64,000 nt of DNA, from assembly GCA_037043455.1 (NCBI GenBank), contig JAWPHD010003282.1, positions 1 to 64,000 on the forward strand, written 5' to 3'. The translations under genes were made by a program, and so were the position numbers. The DNA comes from Cyrtodaria siliqua. Its lineage: Eukaryota; Mollusca; Bivalvia; Adapedonta; Hiatellidae. Below, piece after piece: positions 54,401-64,000 of the stretch; within the stretch, counting starts at the first letter, position 1; every line of letters starts with the position of its first letter. Below the pieces are notes generated by a model that saw only the letters and a program-made list of their open reading frames with translations, was not told the DNA's origin and did not search any database.

Positions 54401-55500
54401 AGAAACATCTCAGGATATATTTTTGCGAGTTAGGCAATGCTGAGCATTACTTGTTGTCAATTAAGGTCAGTTAATAATTGAATTATCACAATGCTATGGT
54501 CCATCTTACATAGAGCAACACCGACTCATGCGAAATAGAGTTGCTTCCCAATAATTCATTGTTTATTAAATCAAACGTTAACATCCTTACTATGAAAGAT
54601 CTGAAGGAGCTCATTTTCAAATAAGTCCTTGGCGTTCTCTGAAAACCACAGCTCACTCCCTCCCTACTCCACCTCGAGACAATCGATCATATATCACTCA
54701 CATTACAAATGCATCATTCAAATTTAGTCCAAAAGTAAACGATGAGCGGTATTCGAGTTATATTCATCATCGGAATACGTTTTCCTAAAGATTGGTGACC
54801 CGTCGGGCCTGCTATTTTAAATTACGGACACATTACGGACATTAACAATATCCATGATGTTTATCCATCTCATGTAGTAGGAGTGTACATAAAAGAGCGT
54901 CCAGCATTAATTAGCATGATTGACTCTGTGTAACGTTTTTTTCGAGTACATTAAAACTGAAAATTCTCAAAAATGTCTCTCTGCCACCAAAATAACAAAC
55001 GCAAAGCCGAAAAATAATGCAAACATAATATAAAAGTAATAAATGGCAGGAAGTCCTGCCGGCTTAATTCTTATAAACGTAAGTGTCGAACCCTGTATAT
55101 GTGCACTAAGCTAACCGGACTTCCTGAATTTGATACTTAGGCTGAACGCAGTCATCAGTTGTCACCGCAAATGGCTATTAGTTCGTTAACATAATTATAT
55201 TAAAGCATATGGGATACTCTTTTATTTAAGAACGTAAGAACGAATGCTTTGTTTTTGGCAACTGTTCTGTTAAGAAATGTAAATGAGATACGTGCTTAAT
55301 AAAGCGGGCACATGCATTGTATGGCATCAACGCCATTTATTGCTTCTTGCAAACTGTTTATTACAAAATGCATTAACAAGTGTATTTATGTTAATTTCTA
55401 ACTTCCGTTTGTACAACTTATATATTGCATATTGTATTTTGATTGTATCTTTATGTATGTGTGAGTTATTATTAGCGAATATATTTATGTTTGATAAGTG
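54401..55500. other. Intergenic DNA without recognised features
   Basis: Small ORF at 55283-55516 (77 codons) is hydrophobic but unsupported. 55503-55550 resembles a terminus of the twin-tRNA element (CTTTAAAGCTATAGACC, TAATAACTCACG). Confidence 0.4.
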
Positions 55501-55776
55501 CACTTTAAAGCTATAGACCCCCTATATTAACTGATAATAACTCACGAATATGAATGAATGAATGAATGGTGTTTTACGGCACGTCGACAAATAAATAGGT
55601 CATATTGTGCGCAAAAAATTATGAAAAAAGAAGTATTAATTAAAAATTAATGTAAATATATAAAGATAAAACTATTAAAAAAATAAGGGATGATCAGGTG
55701 TAATATAAACTATGTATGTAAATCAACAAATACCCGTCAACAAGTATATAAACAAGTAAATATATATAAGAACACA

Positions 55777-56446
55777 TTACAATGATTTATATAGTCTGAT
55801 CTCTTTCAGGAAATCTAAAACAAGACTAAAATCTACAGTATCAAATAACTCTTTCATAGTATTAACATTGTAGTAGCTTTGACGCATAGGATCAAAGTCT
55901 ACACATTCCAATAAGATGTGTTTGACCGTTAACGGTGCAAAGCAGGGTATACATTCTGGTAATTGCTCACCTTGTAATAAATATGAATGAGTATAACGTG
56001 TATGCCCTATCCTGCACCGGGCTAGGACAACTTCCTCTCGACGAATGGGTCTACTAGAAGAACGCCATTCTCCGAGTAACGGTTTAATTGGATGGAGTTT
56101 ATTGTTAACTGACAAATCCCAAGCGGCTTGCCAAGAGCTACGAATATATGTGTTAATACAACTTTTAAAATCAGTATAAGGTAATTTGGTATTAGTTATA
56201 TGTAAATATAATGCTGCCTTAGCAGCACTATCAGCTCTATCATTACCACGTATTCCTACATGGCTTGGAAGCCAGCAGAAAATAATAACATTATCAATTA
56301 TAAGTGAATTGTATTTTTCTAAAAGTTGAAGAACAACTGGGTTATCATGTTTCGTATTACCCAGTGCTTGAAGAGATGAAAGGGAATCAGAAAAGATTAC
56401 AAAATGGTCATCATCAGATTCCTGAATATAATTTAAGGCAAGTTCA
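55777..56446 (-). pseudogene. RNase H C-terminal part and ORF2 C-terminus
   Basis: Continues the frame of the RT after a 2-nt deletion near 56446. Minus-strand content: ESDDDHFVIFSDSLSSLQAL (RNase H Asp), then CWLPSHVGIRGNDRADSAAK (His and last Asp), then SWQAAWDLSVNNKLHPIKPL and RIGHTRYTHSYLLQGEQLPE, CIPCFAPLTVKHILLECVDF, a Cys-x2-Cys-His-Cys type motif, ending at a stop at 55777-55779. A final 112-codon ORF is intact (55777-56115). Confidence 0.82.
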
Positions 56447-57822
56447 AGCCTTAAGTTCAGCTGAAAAGATAGAGGCCTTGTCAGGCAGGCGGCTCTTTAT
56501 GCTGTGTTTGTGAACAGCTGCTGCAGATACCTTATCTCCATCTTTAGAGCCATCTCTGTAGATATGTTGAAAGTCACTGTATTTCGATTTAATTTCATTA
56601 AATTTGCTTTGAAAGACAGTAGGGTCTGTACTGGATTTGTTATTATTACAAAGATCAAAAATAATTGTTGGAGTTTCCAAAGTCCACGGTGGAATTTGAG
56701 GTATTTTGTACTTGGCAATCAAATTTAGGTCGATTTCAGTGTCTCTTAATTTTGGTTTAATACGAAGACCAAATAGTCGAATGGCCTTCGGTTTTCGATC
56801 AAAAAGAGGTTCACAACTAGGATTAAAAACATTATCGAAAGATGGGTTTGAAGGGTTAGACTTTAATTTAATGGCGTATTGAAGAGCTAATTTGTCTCGT
56901 CTATGAGACAGTGATGGTTCATTGGCTTCAACATATAGACTTTCGGCTGGTGATGTTCGAAAGGCACCTAAGGCGAGTCGTAATCCTTGATTATGTATAG
57001 GGTCGAGCATCTGCAAGTACGACTTGCGAGTCGATCCATGTACTATCGAGCCGTAGTCCAGCTTGGATCTGATAAGAGATCTGTAAAGTCGCAAGAGGAC
57101 TTTTCGATCTGCTCCCCAATTAGTGTTTGCAACAACTTTAAGTAAGTTAAGAGTTTTAAAGCATTTGGCCTTCAAGTATTTAAGGTGTGGTATAAACGTT
57201 AATTTACGGTCGAAAATAAGACCAAGGAATTTTGTCTCATCCACTACTGGTATTGGTGACCCATCCAGTGTTTGATGAGGGTCTTTATGATGTTTACGAA
57301 GTTGACAAAAGTGCATACAATTAGTTTTAGATTTAGAAAATATAAAACCATTTTCATCAGACCAGGTCTGAAGTTTATTGAGACATTGTTGTAATTGTCT
57401 CTCGATAGTATTCATGTTTTTTGCACGATAACATATAACAAAGTCGTCAACATATAGCGAACAATCCACACCAGGATTGATGCATTTTACTATACTGTTA
57501 ATCTTTATATTAAAAAGTGTGACAGAGAGAATGCTGCCCTGTGGAACACCCATCTCCTGTTCATGAATATCAGAGAAGGTTGAACCCATTCGAACTCGAA
57601 ATTGTCTATCATCTAAGAATTTCTCTATAAAAATGGGTAATCGGCATCTAAGACCAAGGTCATGAAGATCATTCATAATACCATACTTCCATGCAGTATC
57701 ATAAGCTTTCTCCAAGTCAAAAAATACAGCGACTAGATGTTCTTTTTTTACGAAAGCTTCCCTAATAAATGATTCAAATCGAATGAGATTGTCTGTTGTG
57801 CCTCGTTGGCGCCGGAATCCAC
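56444..57822 (-). pseudogene. RT and start of RNase H, I/Jockey-group ORF2
   Basis: Open without stop for about 459 codons from 57820: GFRRQRGTTDNLIRFES, VAVFFDLEKAYDTAWKYGIM, QEMGVPQGSILSVTLFNIKI, SLYVDDFVICYRAKNMNTIE (catalytic YVDD), KFLGLIFDRKLTFIPHLKYL, LLRLYRSLIRSKLDYGSIVH, then RNase H start YRDGSKDGDKVSAAAVH and FSAELKA. A 2-nt deletion relative to the other copy (TTCAATTGCC there, TTCAAGCC here) breaks the frame at about 56446, disabling RNase H. All RT motifs A to E appear intact, but the 5' end, including the endonuclease, is missing. Confidence 0.88.
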
Positions 57823-58507
57823 GTGTACAATAGTTTCAAATCGACGAACACCCCAAAAGTCGATATATAAGGCAGAAATCGATGCGTAAAATATCACATT
57901 TTTATTTACAGGTATTTGCGCTTTTAAGTTTTGAAGGCCGTACATTTAACCACTAGATCAAGGCTATTTATTGGTTTGTTTTAGCATTATTAACACTAAA
58001 GAGGCATTACGTAATAACTAGCACACAAACAAACTCATCATGCGCTAAATAACAAGTCGATATATGGTTGTTTTGATGCGGAATATTGGTTTCATATTGA
58101 TAACATGTAGTATTACACCAGGCAATGCTAATTTACACGTCCGACAAGATGGTCTATAAATTGATGGATTTATCTTGATTTGCGTTCAAATATATGTTAA
58201 GTTATTTTGCCTCATAATAAATTGTAGTTTGTATACCATTTTCTCAAGCAGCGTTACAGCTCAGTGATAGAGCACCGGACTTGAAATCAGAAGGTCGTGT
58301 GTTCGAGTCCCGAAAAAGCAAATATTTTTTTCGTCTGTAAATCATAATGTTACCTGTGTACAGGTACGATGTGCACTGGTCGATGTCTATACAATAAATG
58401 ATGTCCTACGTTATATTTGCTCGCTTAAATACCCGATTTCGACATGAGCTGGTGAACATGAAGTTACAAAGAAGAAATCGATTTATATAGAGGGTCTGTA
58501 GCTTTAA
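57823..58507. mobile_element. Element with tRNA-like heads, copy 2 (reversed)
   Basis: Reverse of 22073-22990: AAATCGACGAACACCCCAAA at the left, GAAATCGATTTATATAGAGG and GTCTGTAGCTTTAAGG at the right. The rightward tRNA-like unit GTTACAGCTCAGTGATAGAG ... GTGTGTTCGAGTCCC ... T7 is at 58249-58335. The opposite unit keeps only its A-box side. It truncates the non-LTR element at 57822. Confidence 0.65.
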
Positions 58508-59756
58508 GGTACTATTTTTAACAAATAGCCCGATATAGTTTTGATATTATATTAAAATAAATGTTTAGGGACATACAGCAATCTTGAAGTGTTTGGAATG
58601 GGTGTCTCGATTTATATATCCAGTATCATTGTTACTTTTAACCTGGTTACATTTTAAATATCCAAGTTTTAAGTATTCACTATTTTGTCTTATTATACTA
58701 TAAGTTTTAATATATTATTGGTGCAATAATACCAAAAACTTAATAATTTGCAAAACCAAGTTGCTTAATACTATTCTTATAATTAATATCAATGATTGAA
58801 CAAATGCAAGTTATACATAAAAACTAGCGGGACGCCATAAAATTTTAAAAATTAAAGATTGTCTGTGTCCCTTTAAACTGTATGTGCAGGAATGTACTCT
58901 TTAGGTACTCTTTGGGTATATTGCGTGTGTAAATCTAACGATTACTATGAAATTAAGGTTTAAAACACGGCGAGTTATTTCACTGAATTTTACGGAGCGT
59001 GAATTTCCCGCGTTTTATTGGCATTTAACGCAATACATTTTTTTATGTAAAAACATATATAAATCTTTATATAATTAATAGTACAATAAATGCATATATG
59101 TAAGAAAAATACATTATTATGTTAAGTTGCATCACTAAAATGGTGTAAGGCGCCTTGTATTAAACGAGTGAAACAGCGAGCTTGGGAACCAATCATTTTG
59201 GCGGGAAAAGACCGTTGCGCCACTAAGATCAGAAACCAGCTACTGCTTTCAGACTAGACTCTGCAGTATAGACTTGCTAGGTAAAGATAGACAGTATAAA
59301 CGAGTCCTATATCTATCTATAGGAAATACCGTTTTTAAAAAGGACAATGCTGGATTTTCGTATTTAATTAGTTAGTACTACACACTATTTTTGAAAATCG
59401 CCGTAGTACACACTGCGATCGATTATTTATTTAGAATATTGTGTGGTACATTCCTACCGGCGAACTGACGCTTTGCATCAACATTTTCTTGCTTTTTGTT
59501 CTATCTACGTTACGCCAGAACTACTAAGATATAATTTTCCAAATTGTAATATATTTTAATTACATTCTATTTTACATTCTCAATCACATTCACATGTTGC
59601 TAGTTTTACATTCTTAATTTTTCATTCATGCTTAGTGTTCGATTCGTAATGCGTGTTTCAAGATGATTGTTTATGTGATTGCATATCAAGATTTGAAGTT
59701 TATGTTTGTTTTCAATGTGTGTATTGCTTCAAGCTGCTGCTGATGTTTTTGACGAT
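58508..59756. other. Intergenic DNA without recognised features
   Basis: AT-rich; no ORF above 60 codons with any recognisable content. Confidence 0.4.
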
Positions 59757-59965
59757 CAGGGTGGTGGTCGTGGTGATGATGATGAGGATGATGTATATAA
59801 TATTGCTGATGGTGATATCGGCTTTATTGGTGACGTGAGGATGAAGAGTGATGAATATGTGGTGATGATGATGAGTGATGATTATTATGATGATGAAAGG
59901 TGATGATAAGTGATAGTGATGATTATGAGTAAGGATGAAGAGTGATGAGTATGTGGTGATGATGA
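59757..59965. repeat. GAT/TGA-rich simple sequence
   Basis: Irregular GATGATGAG and GTGATGATGATGAGTG units; a roughly 110-bp block (GTGACGTGAGGATGAAGAGT ... ATGATGAGTG) is partly repeated. The short acidic or Met-rich ORFs here are products of the repeat. Confidence 0.9.
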
Positions 59966-60184
59966 TGAGTGGTACTGATTATAATGTTTTGGAAATTTGT
60001 CATGTCATAATTGGACATTGGTAACCCATATCAGTGTAAATGCGCATTACCTGCTTTGCACAAACACTTCAAGATGTTTAATTCTTTGCAACAGTTTAGA
60101 ATAAAAAAAAGTGTGCAATTGTGATTTTTTGGTGTTTTAACTACCAATATATTAAATTGTTTTACACCATTGAACCTCATAGGC

Positions 60185-61445
60185 TATATTACTTTGGTGA
60201 ACAATACAACGTTTATTTGGAATCAATCAGTGTTACATAATTGCCAGTCTTTGAATCCATTACGTCAATGTTTTATCTCAGGAACTCGGGGGGTACTAAC
60301 TAATTCGTATACTCCAGTGCTATCTACTGAAGATAATATTGCTTCGACGCATATCACTCAGTGCAAGATTTTCAAGGCTTGAATAGATGAAAAGCAAAGC
60401 ATACTTCCAACGATGTAGTGGATTCCCAAATTATACATACAACCGTATAAAACCCGTTTTATTTCCAAATCTAGTTCTAGCACTACTACAAATATCTCCA
60501 AACGTTTACATTTTGTCTTACTACCGTTCAAGGTCACGTTAAACAATATTATGCTAAAGCTTATGAAAACTCTGGAAAACTCTGGAATTTAATTTATTTT
60601 GGCCTATTAAAAATTCAGGCGATGTTCTTGATAAAATTTGCAAAAAAAAGGTCAAGCTTCATTTATAAGTACTTTTCTACATTATATAGACCTTTATCAC
60701 ACAACCTTATCAAAGACAAGCTTCTTTCTTTCACTCAAAAAACTTTTGCTACGGAAAATACTACATTTTTGGCCTGTAACAATATTAAAACGGTTTTTAC
60801 TAACGGTAACTTTTCTGTTAGATAATATTTTCGTCAGGTGTGGAACTACCGTTTATAGAGAAATTGCATTGACAACCCTTTTTTTTCTACTATGCTTATT
60901 AATATATATCCTAAAGAACGCTTCTTTTCTCGATTTACACATCTCTGTTGAAAATGGTGAAATAATTAGCAAAATCTATGACAAGAGAGATGATTTCAAT
61001 TTTGACATTGTTAATTATCCCCATTTAGATGGGGATGTTCCCCGAGCAAATTCTTATGGGATCTATGTGGGTATATTCGTTTTTCTAGAGCTTGTACTCG
61101 AGTTGAGGACTTTAATATTCGCTTTGTATAACTAGAAAGCTACTCCATCAGGGTTACCGGTACCATAAACTTCGTAACACGTTTGCAAAATTTTATTGTC
61201 GTAACCCTGATCTTCTTTCCAAATATAAAAGTAGTTTAAGAACATTTCTGCGACAAGGACTATCACAACCTCACTTCTATGGTGATGTGATATAAACTTC
61301 GTAAGATCGAGGTCATGATCTCGTATAACTTATTAACAGATTTATCAAAAAAAGTTATGACCCTATCATTTTGCAACGCACTGCATGCTTAATGGTGGAC
61401 CCATTTACAGTTCGCCACTATGCTTTTCTCTTTAATTGTTCGATG
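60185..61445 (+). pseudogene. Broken RT copy, family-A retroelement
   Basis: In order across frames: PLRQCFISGTRG block (60255), a YKTRFIS-like block (60450), LSKTSFFLSLKKLLLRK-like RT block (60690), then an internal deletion that removes the GTNCAPL to YLDDI region (60850-60910, EIALTTLFF), then IYDKRDDFNFDIVNYPHLDG (60970), the YHKLR-like block (61160) and ACLMVDPFTVRHYAFLFNCS (61385). Loss of the catalytic block makes it non-functional. Confidence 0.82.
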
Positions 61446-62175
61446 ACCGGACAGGCTGTGACCCCTATGATGACGTCTACCTAACGCCCATTGGGACGGT
61501 GACGTTTGATGTTTGTCTGCAATCATGTCTTGTCGTGCCCTCAATGAGTACCTTCTTTGTGGTGTTTTAAGCTTTTGTATTTATATATACACGAGCGTCT
61601 TTACTTATATTGCCTATAAATGCAGCCTTTGGTTGGAGAAAAGTTCATGGCTGTGGACCTTTCATGACGTCTACCTAAAGCCCACAAGCACGGTGACGTT
61701 TGATTTTTGTCTGCAATTTTGTCTTGTCGTGCCCTAAATGTTTTTTTCTCTTGTTGCTCTGGCTTCTGCCAAGTCATTGAGTACATTCTTTGTGACTTTC
61801 TAGGATATTGTTTTTTTATTTATATATACACGAGCTTCTTTGTGTTTTACTTATATTGCCTATTAATGCTGCCTTGTTGGTTAGAGTATAGTTCATGGCG
61901 GGGATTTTTTATTTACACTGTCCCGTTTTTTTGGGATGACAGTAGGGTAAGTGTGAGATTTGGTGCACCCTAGTACCTGGTTTTAAACCCCCAGGGGCCT
62001 TTTTTGGCACTGACAGTTCCAAGGCGGTAGCCATATTGTCAACCGTTTTTTTGTGTTTGTGACGTCATTTGCCTTTATTCCTTATTAAAATTGCCATTCA
62101 TGTTTGTCGTTTTGCGTGTTTTTGGGTTTACTGTGTTCTGTGAAAGCTGCATTTCCTGTCCGACTTTTTAGACTT
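61446..62175 (+). repeat. Family-A 3' tail with partial duplication
   Basis: The segment CTACCTA-GCCCA ... GGTGACGTTTGATxTTTGTC ... TTGTCGTGCCCT occurs twice (61485-61560 and 61671-61745), so the front of the tail is duplicated with a 186-bp period. The stem-loop is degenerate here (CAGGGGCC ... GGCACTG). Confidence 0.8.
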
Positions 62176-62179
62176 ATTT

Positions 62180-62920
62180 ATATGCACATCTAGCTGAAAT
62201 GAACGTAATATTATTTTATATTGTGAAGTATTGTAAATCATCGGCATGACTTAAGTTGATATTCTTTTTCACTTACTTTTTGTATTCCAATGTAAGTATC
62301 AGAGTTATCTCTCATGTAGTTAAAACATACTATTTCACATTTAACATACAAATAAGGTAAAGAGCAAGATTAAACATTACAAAATAACTGTTTTGGTCTC
62401 AAGTTATAAAATCCACTTAACCAATCGACAATTTCCTTACCATTGTAAAGATATAGGGAACCACAAAGTTTACCATTTGTGAAATTACCTCCCTTTATAT
62501 TGAAAAAGGAGCGAAATTATACTTTCTGTAAAACGTGTAGATTACCACATGTTGCTATTGTTTACGCATATGTCTTTTGAGACTTATTCCCTTAATACAA
62601 CTGCTAAGTATGTAAGTCATATTGATCATGACCGCTTCTGCACATATCCCAGAATCTGGTCAACGGGATATATATGTTATTTACTTGCTAAACTTATTGT
62701 TATCAGTATATTTTTAAATCAGTGATGTGTTAATCCTTGTAATAGCAAGTTATTTGAAGGAAAGGTTTTGGATTAGTGTGAAAGGGAAAACTGGTAGTGG
62801 AGTTTTCTTTTTGCTTGCAACGAACATCTCAACTGTGGTTTCTTTTCAAAAACATAATAACGATGGTATTTCATTGTGTTTGCCAACAAATCTTCACATG
62901 ATGAACTCTGAAACAAATGA
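62180..62920. other. Intergenic DNA without recognised features
   Basis: AT-rich; no gene or shared repeat recognised. Confidence 0.4.
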
Positions 62921-62929
62921 GATATAGGG

Positions 62930-63800
62930 TCCTATAGAAACCACAGCGTCCAAACGCAATGGCATCGTACGTTCGCACTGTACTGCAAACAAGGACTTGA
63001 TAATACAATGAAAGAGACACAAAACAACAGAAAGGGTGGTGAAGACATGGTTACCAACATGGAACGGTCAGTAGGCAATAAGGCCTACTGGTTAGCTTGA
63101 ATCGATTTTATATGCGCACAATCCTCGCTATTATCCTGTCTTCAGCGCCCAAATAGGCAAGACAATGTAAACAAATTTACATCCCATATAAAAGGAATTC
63201 TCTAACAATAAAGTCAACATCCAGGGAAACTAACTAAAGAAACACATACAAAATAATAAACATCTCAGGATGTATCCGGAATCGTACTGAACAGCCATAG
63301 TAGTTGAAGCTAAAGAGAAATCCAATCTAGGGTATGACCAGAAAACCCTAGGGACGAAAGCTCATGCACCCACCTCCCTTAGTTGGAGTTTCAGTATGTA
63401 CAATCATAGAGTCCCAAGAGATAGTCCAGTCATCGCACAAGTGAAAAGTGAAGCGTAATGACTGACTGTAGAGGGGTCAATCTCTAAACATGCAGTGCGC
63501 TGTAAAACCAAAGGGTTATATCCTTTTCTGACGAACTTCCTGATTAAATGTGTAGACCCCTTTAATTTTCGAAGTTTATATACCACATCTCCATTTAAGG
63601 TTGATGTTGTACTTTTCCAGCAGGCCCTCGTTGCGGCGGTAGAATTTAGAGAAAGATCTACGTCGTTTGTGATAACGAAAACCTTGCTGAAGAAGTTTAC
63701 TTGTAATAACTTGATTTCGATCATTGAAGTCTATAACATCATTACACGCTCTTGCAAATCGAAATGAGCTGGGCGATATACACCCCGTGTGAGTTAGCAC
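62930..63800 (-). pseudogene. RT C-terminal part and 3' tail, family-B retroelement
   Basis: The minus strand from 63800 reads VPRANSHGVYIAQLIS, FRFARACNDVIDFNDRNQVI, QQGFRYHKRRRSFSKFYRRN, LNGDVVYKLRKLKGSTHLIR, GYNPLVLQRTACLEIDPSTV, SHYASLFTCAMTGLSLGTL and then a stop at 63404. Two frameshifts (near 63765 and 63595). It is clearly homologous to family A but only about half identical. The tail at 62930-63260 matches 54030-54400; its stem-loop at 63069-63090 is perfect. Confidence 0.82.
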
Positions 63801-64000
63801 GAGGTACATGCGCAATCCGAAATAATACGAAATAAACGGAGACCGTCCAAAACATGTGACGTCGGCAAGGAAACGCAATACAGTATGTAAGTTTATGACC
63901 CATTTTCCATTTTTGGCAAATCGCATATAATTTTAGCGCAGCCAAGTTCATGGAAAAAACAAGAAGTTTAATCACACAAATTAAGAAAGGTACAAATATC
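63801..64000. other. Right window end
   Basis: No feature recognised; the RT homology stops at about 63800. Confidence 0.4.

Larger units (their letters stand above)
55553..57822 (-). mobile_element. I/Jockey-group non-LTR element, 5'-truncated copy
   Basis: Starts (3' end) in a (CATT)n tail at 55553-55566 with GGTGTTTTACGGCACGTCG and runs to 57822, where it is cut by the twin-tRNA element in the RT finger region (GFRRQRGTTDNLIRFES). It is uninterrupted where the other copy carries the mariner-like, family-A and frame-breaking insertions, so it serves as the reference for them. Confidence 0.87.

Noticed and set aside
55283..55516. 77-codon hydrophobic ORF as a small membrane protein
   Set aside because: No support beyond being open; it ends in sequence resembling a transposon terminus.

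Overview
The window is eukaryotic, most likely from a bivalve mollusc. It is AT-rich, genes are split by GT-AG introns, and it carries reverse-transcriptase (RT) families, tRNA-derived short repeats and minisatellites of the kinds known from bivalve genomes. The clade assignment is inference. There is no prokaryotic operon structure, CRISPR array or rRNA gene.

One host gene can be assembled on the + strand and spans most of the window (ATG 1329 to TAA 53540). Six exons join with matching phases (0, 0, 1, 1, 0, 0) into a 360-residue secreted protein: signal peptide, PAN/apple-like module, short cysteine-rich EGF-like linker, one sushi/CCP module, and a complete F5/8 type C (discoidin) domain split over three exons and ending at the stop codon. 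A TATA box lies upstream, a poly(A) signal downstream, and a possible alternative terminal exon with its own poly(A) signal follows exon 1.

Almost everything else is repetitive DNA inside or around its introns.
(1) An RT-bearing retroelement family (family A; Penelope-like or related, unclassified) has broken copies at 9.8-11.3, 22.99-23.3, 36.7-38.2, 45.1-47.9 and 60.2-62.2 kb, and separate 3'-tail copies at 2.7-3.2, 3.6-4.1, 9.2-9.5, 17.7-18.2 and 46.3-46.8 kb. A diverged relative (family B) is at 54.0-54.4 and 62.9-63.8 kb. Both families share a 3'-tail stem-loop with a compensatory base-pair change.
(2) A non-LTR element of the I/Jockey group (AP endonuclease, RT, RNase H) has one nearly full-length copy at 34.46-41.7 kb and one 5'-truncated copy at 55.55-57.82 kb, both on the minus strand. 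The long copy is interrupted by a mariner-like element (TA duplication), a family-A retroelement, and a 454-bp TTAA-flanked MITE.
(3) A Crypton-like (DUF3504/KIAA1958-type) pseudogene lies at 20.88-21.73 kb.
(4) Several tRNA-derived SINE-like units are present, including an element with two divergent tRNA-like heads.
(5) Large tandem arrays: 27-bp dimeric (24.36-27.69 kb), 57-bp (28.75-29.15), 34-bp (30.19-30.72), 73-bp (31.93-34.46), 35-bp (49.77-49.98), a second unrelated 27-bp array (50.11-51.93), and a row of eight B-box-like units (52.98-53.22).

The 22.6-kb intron that splits the F5/8C domain (29491-52107) contains most of the satellites and the nested-insertion cluster. Repeats open in several frames produce long but probably meaningless ORFs.
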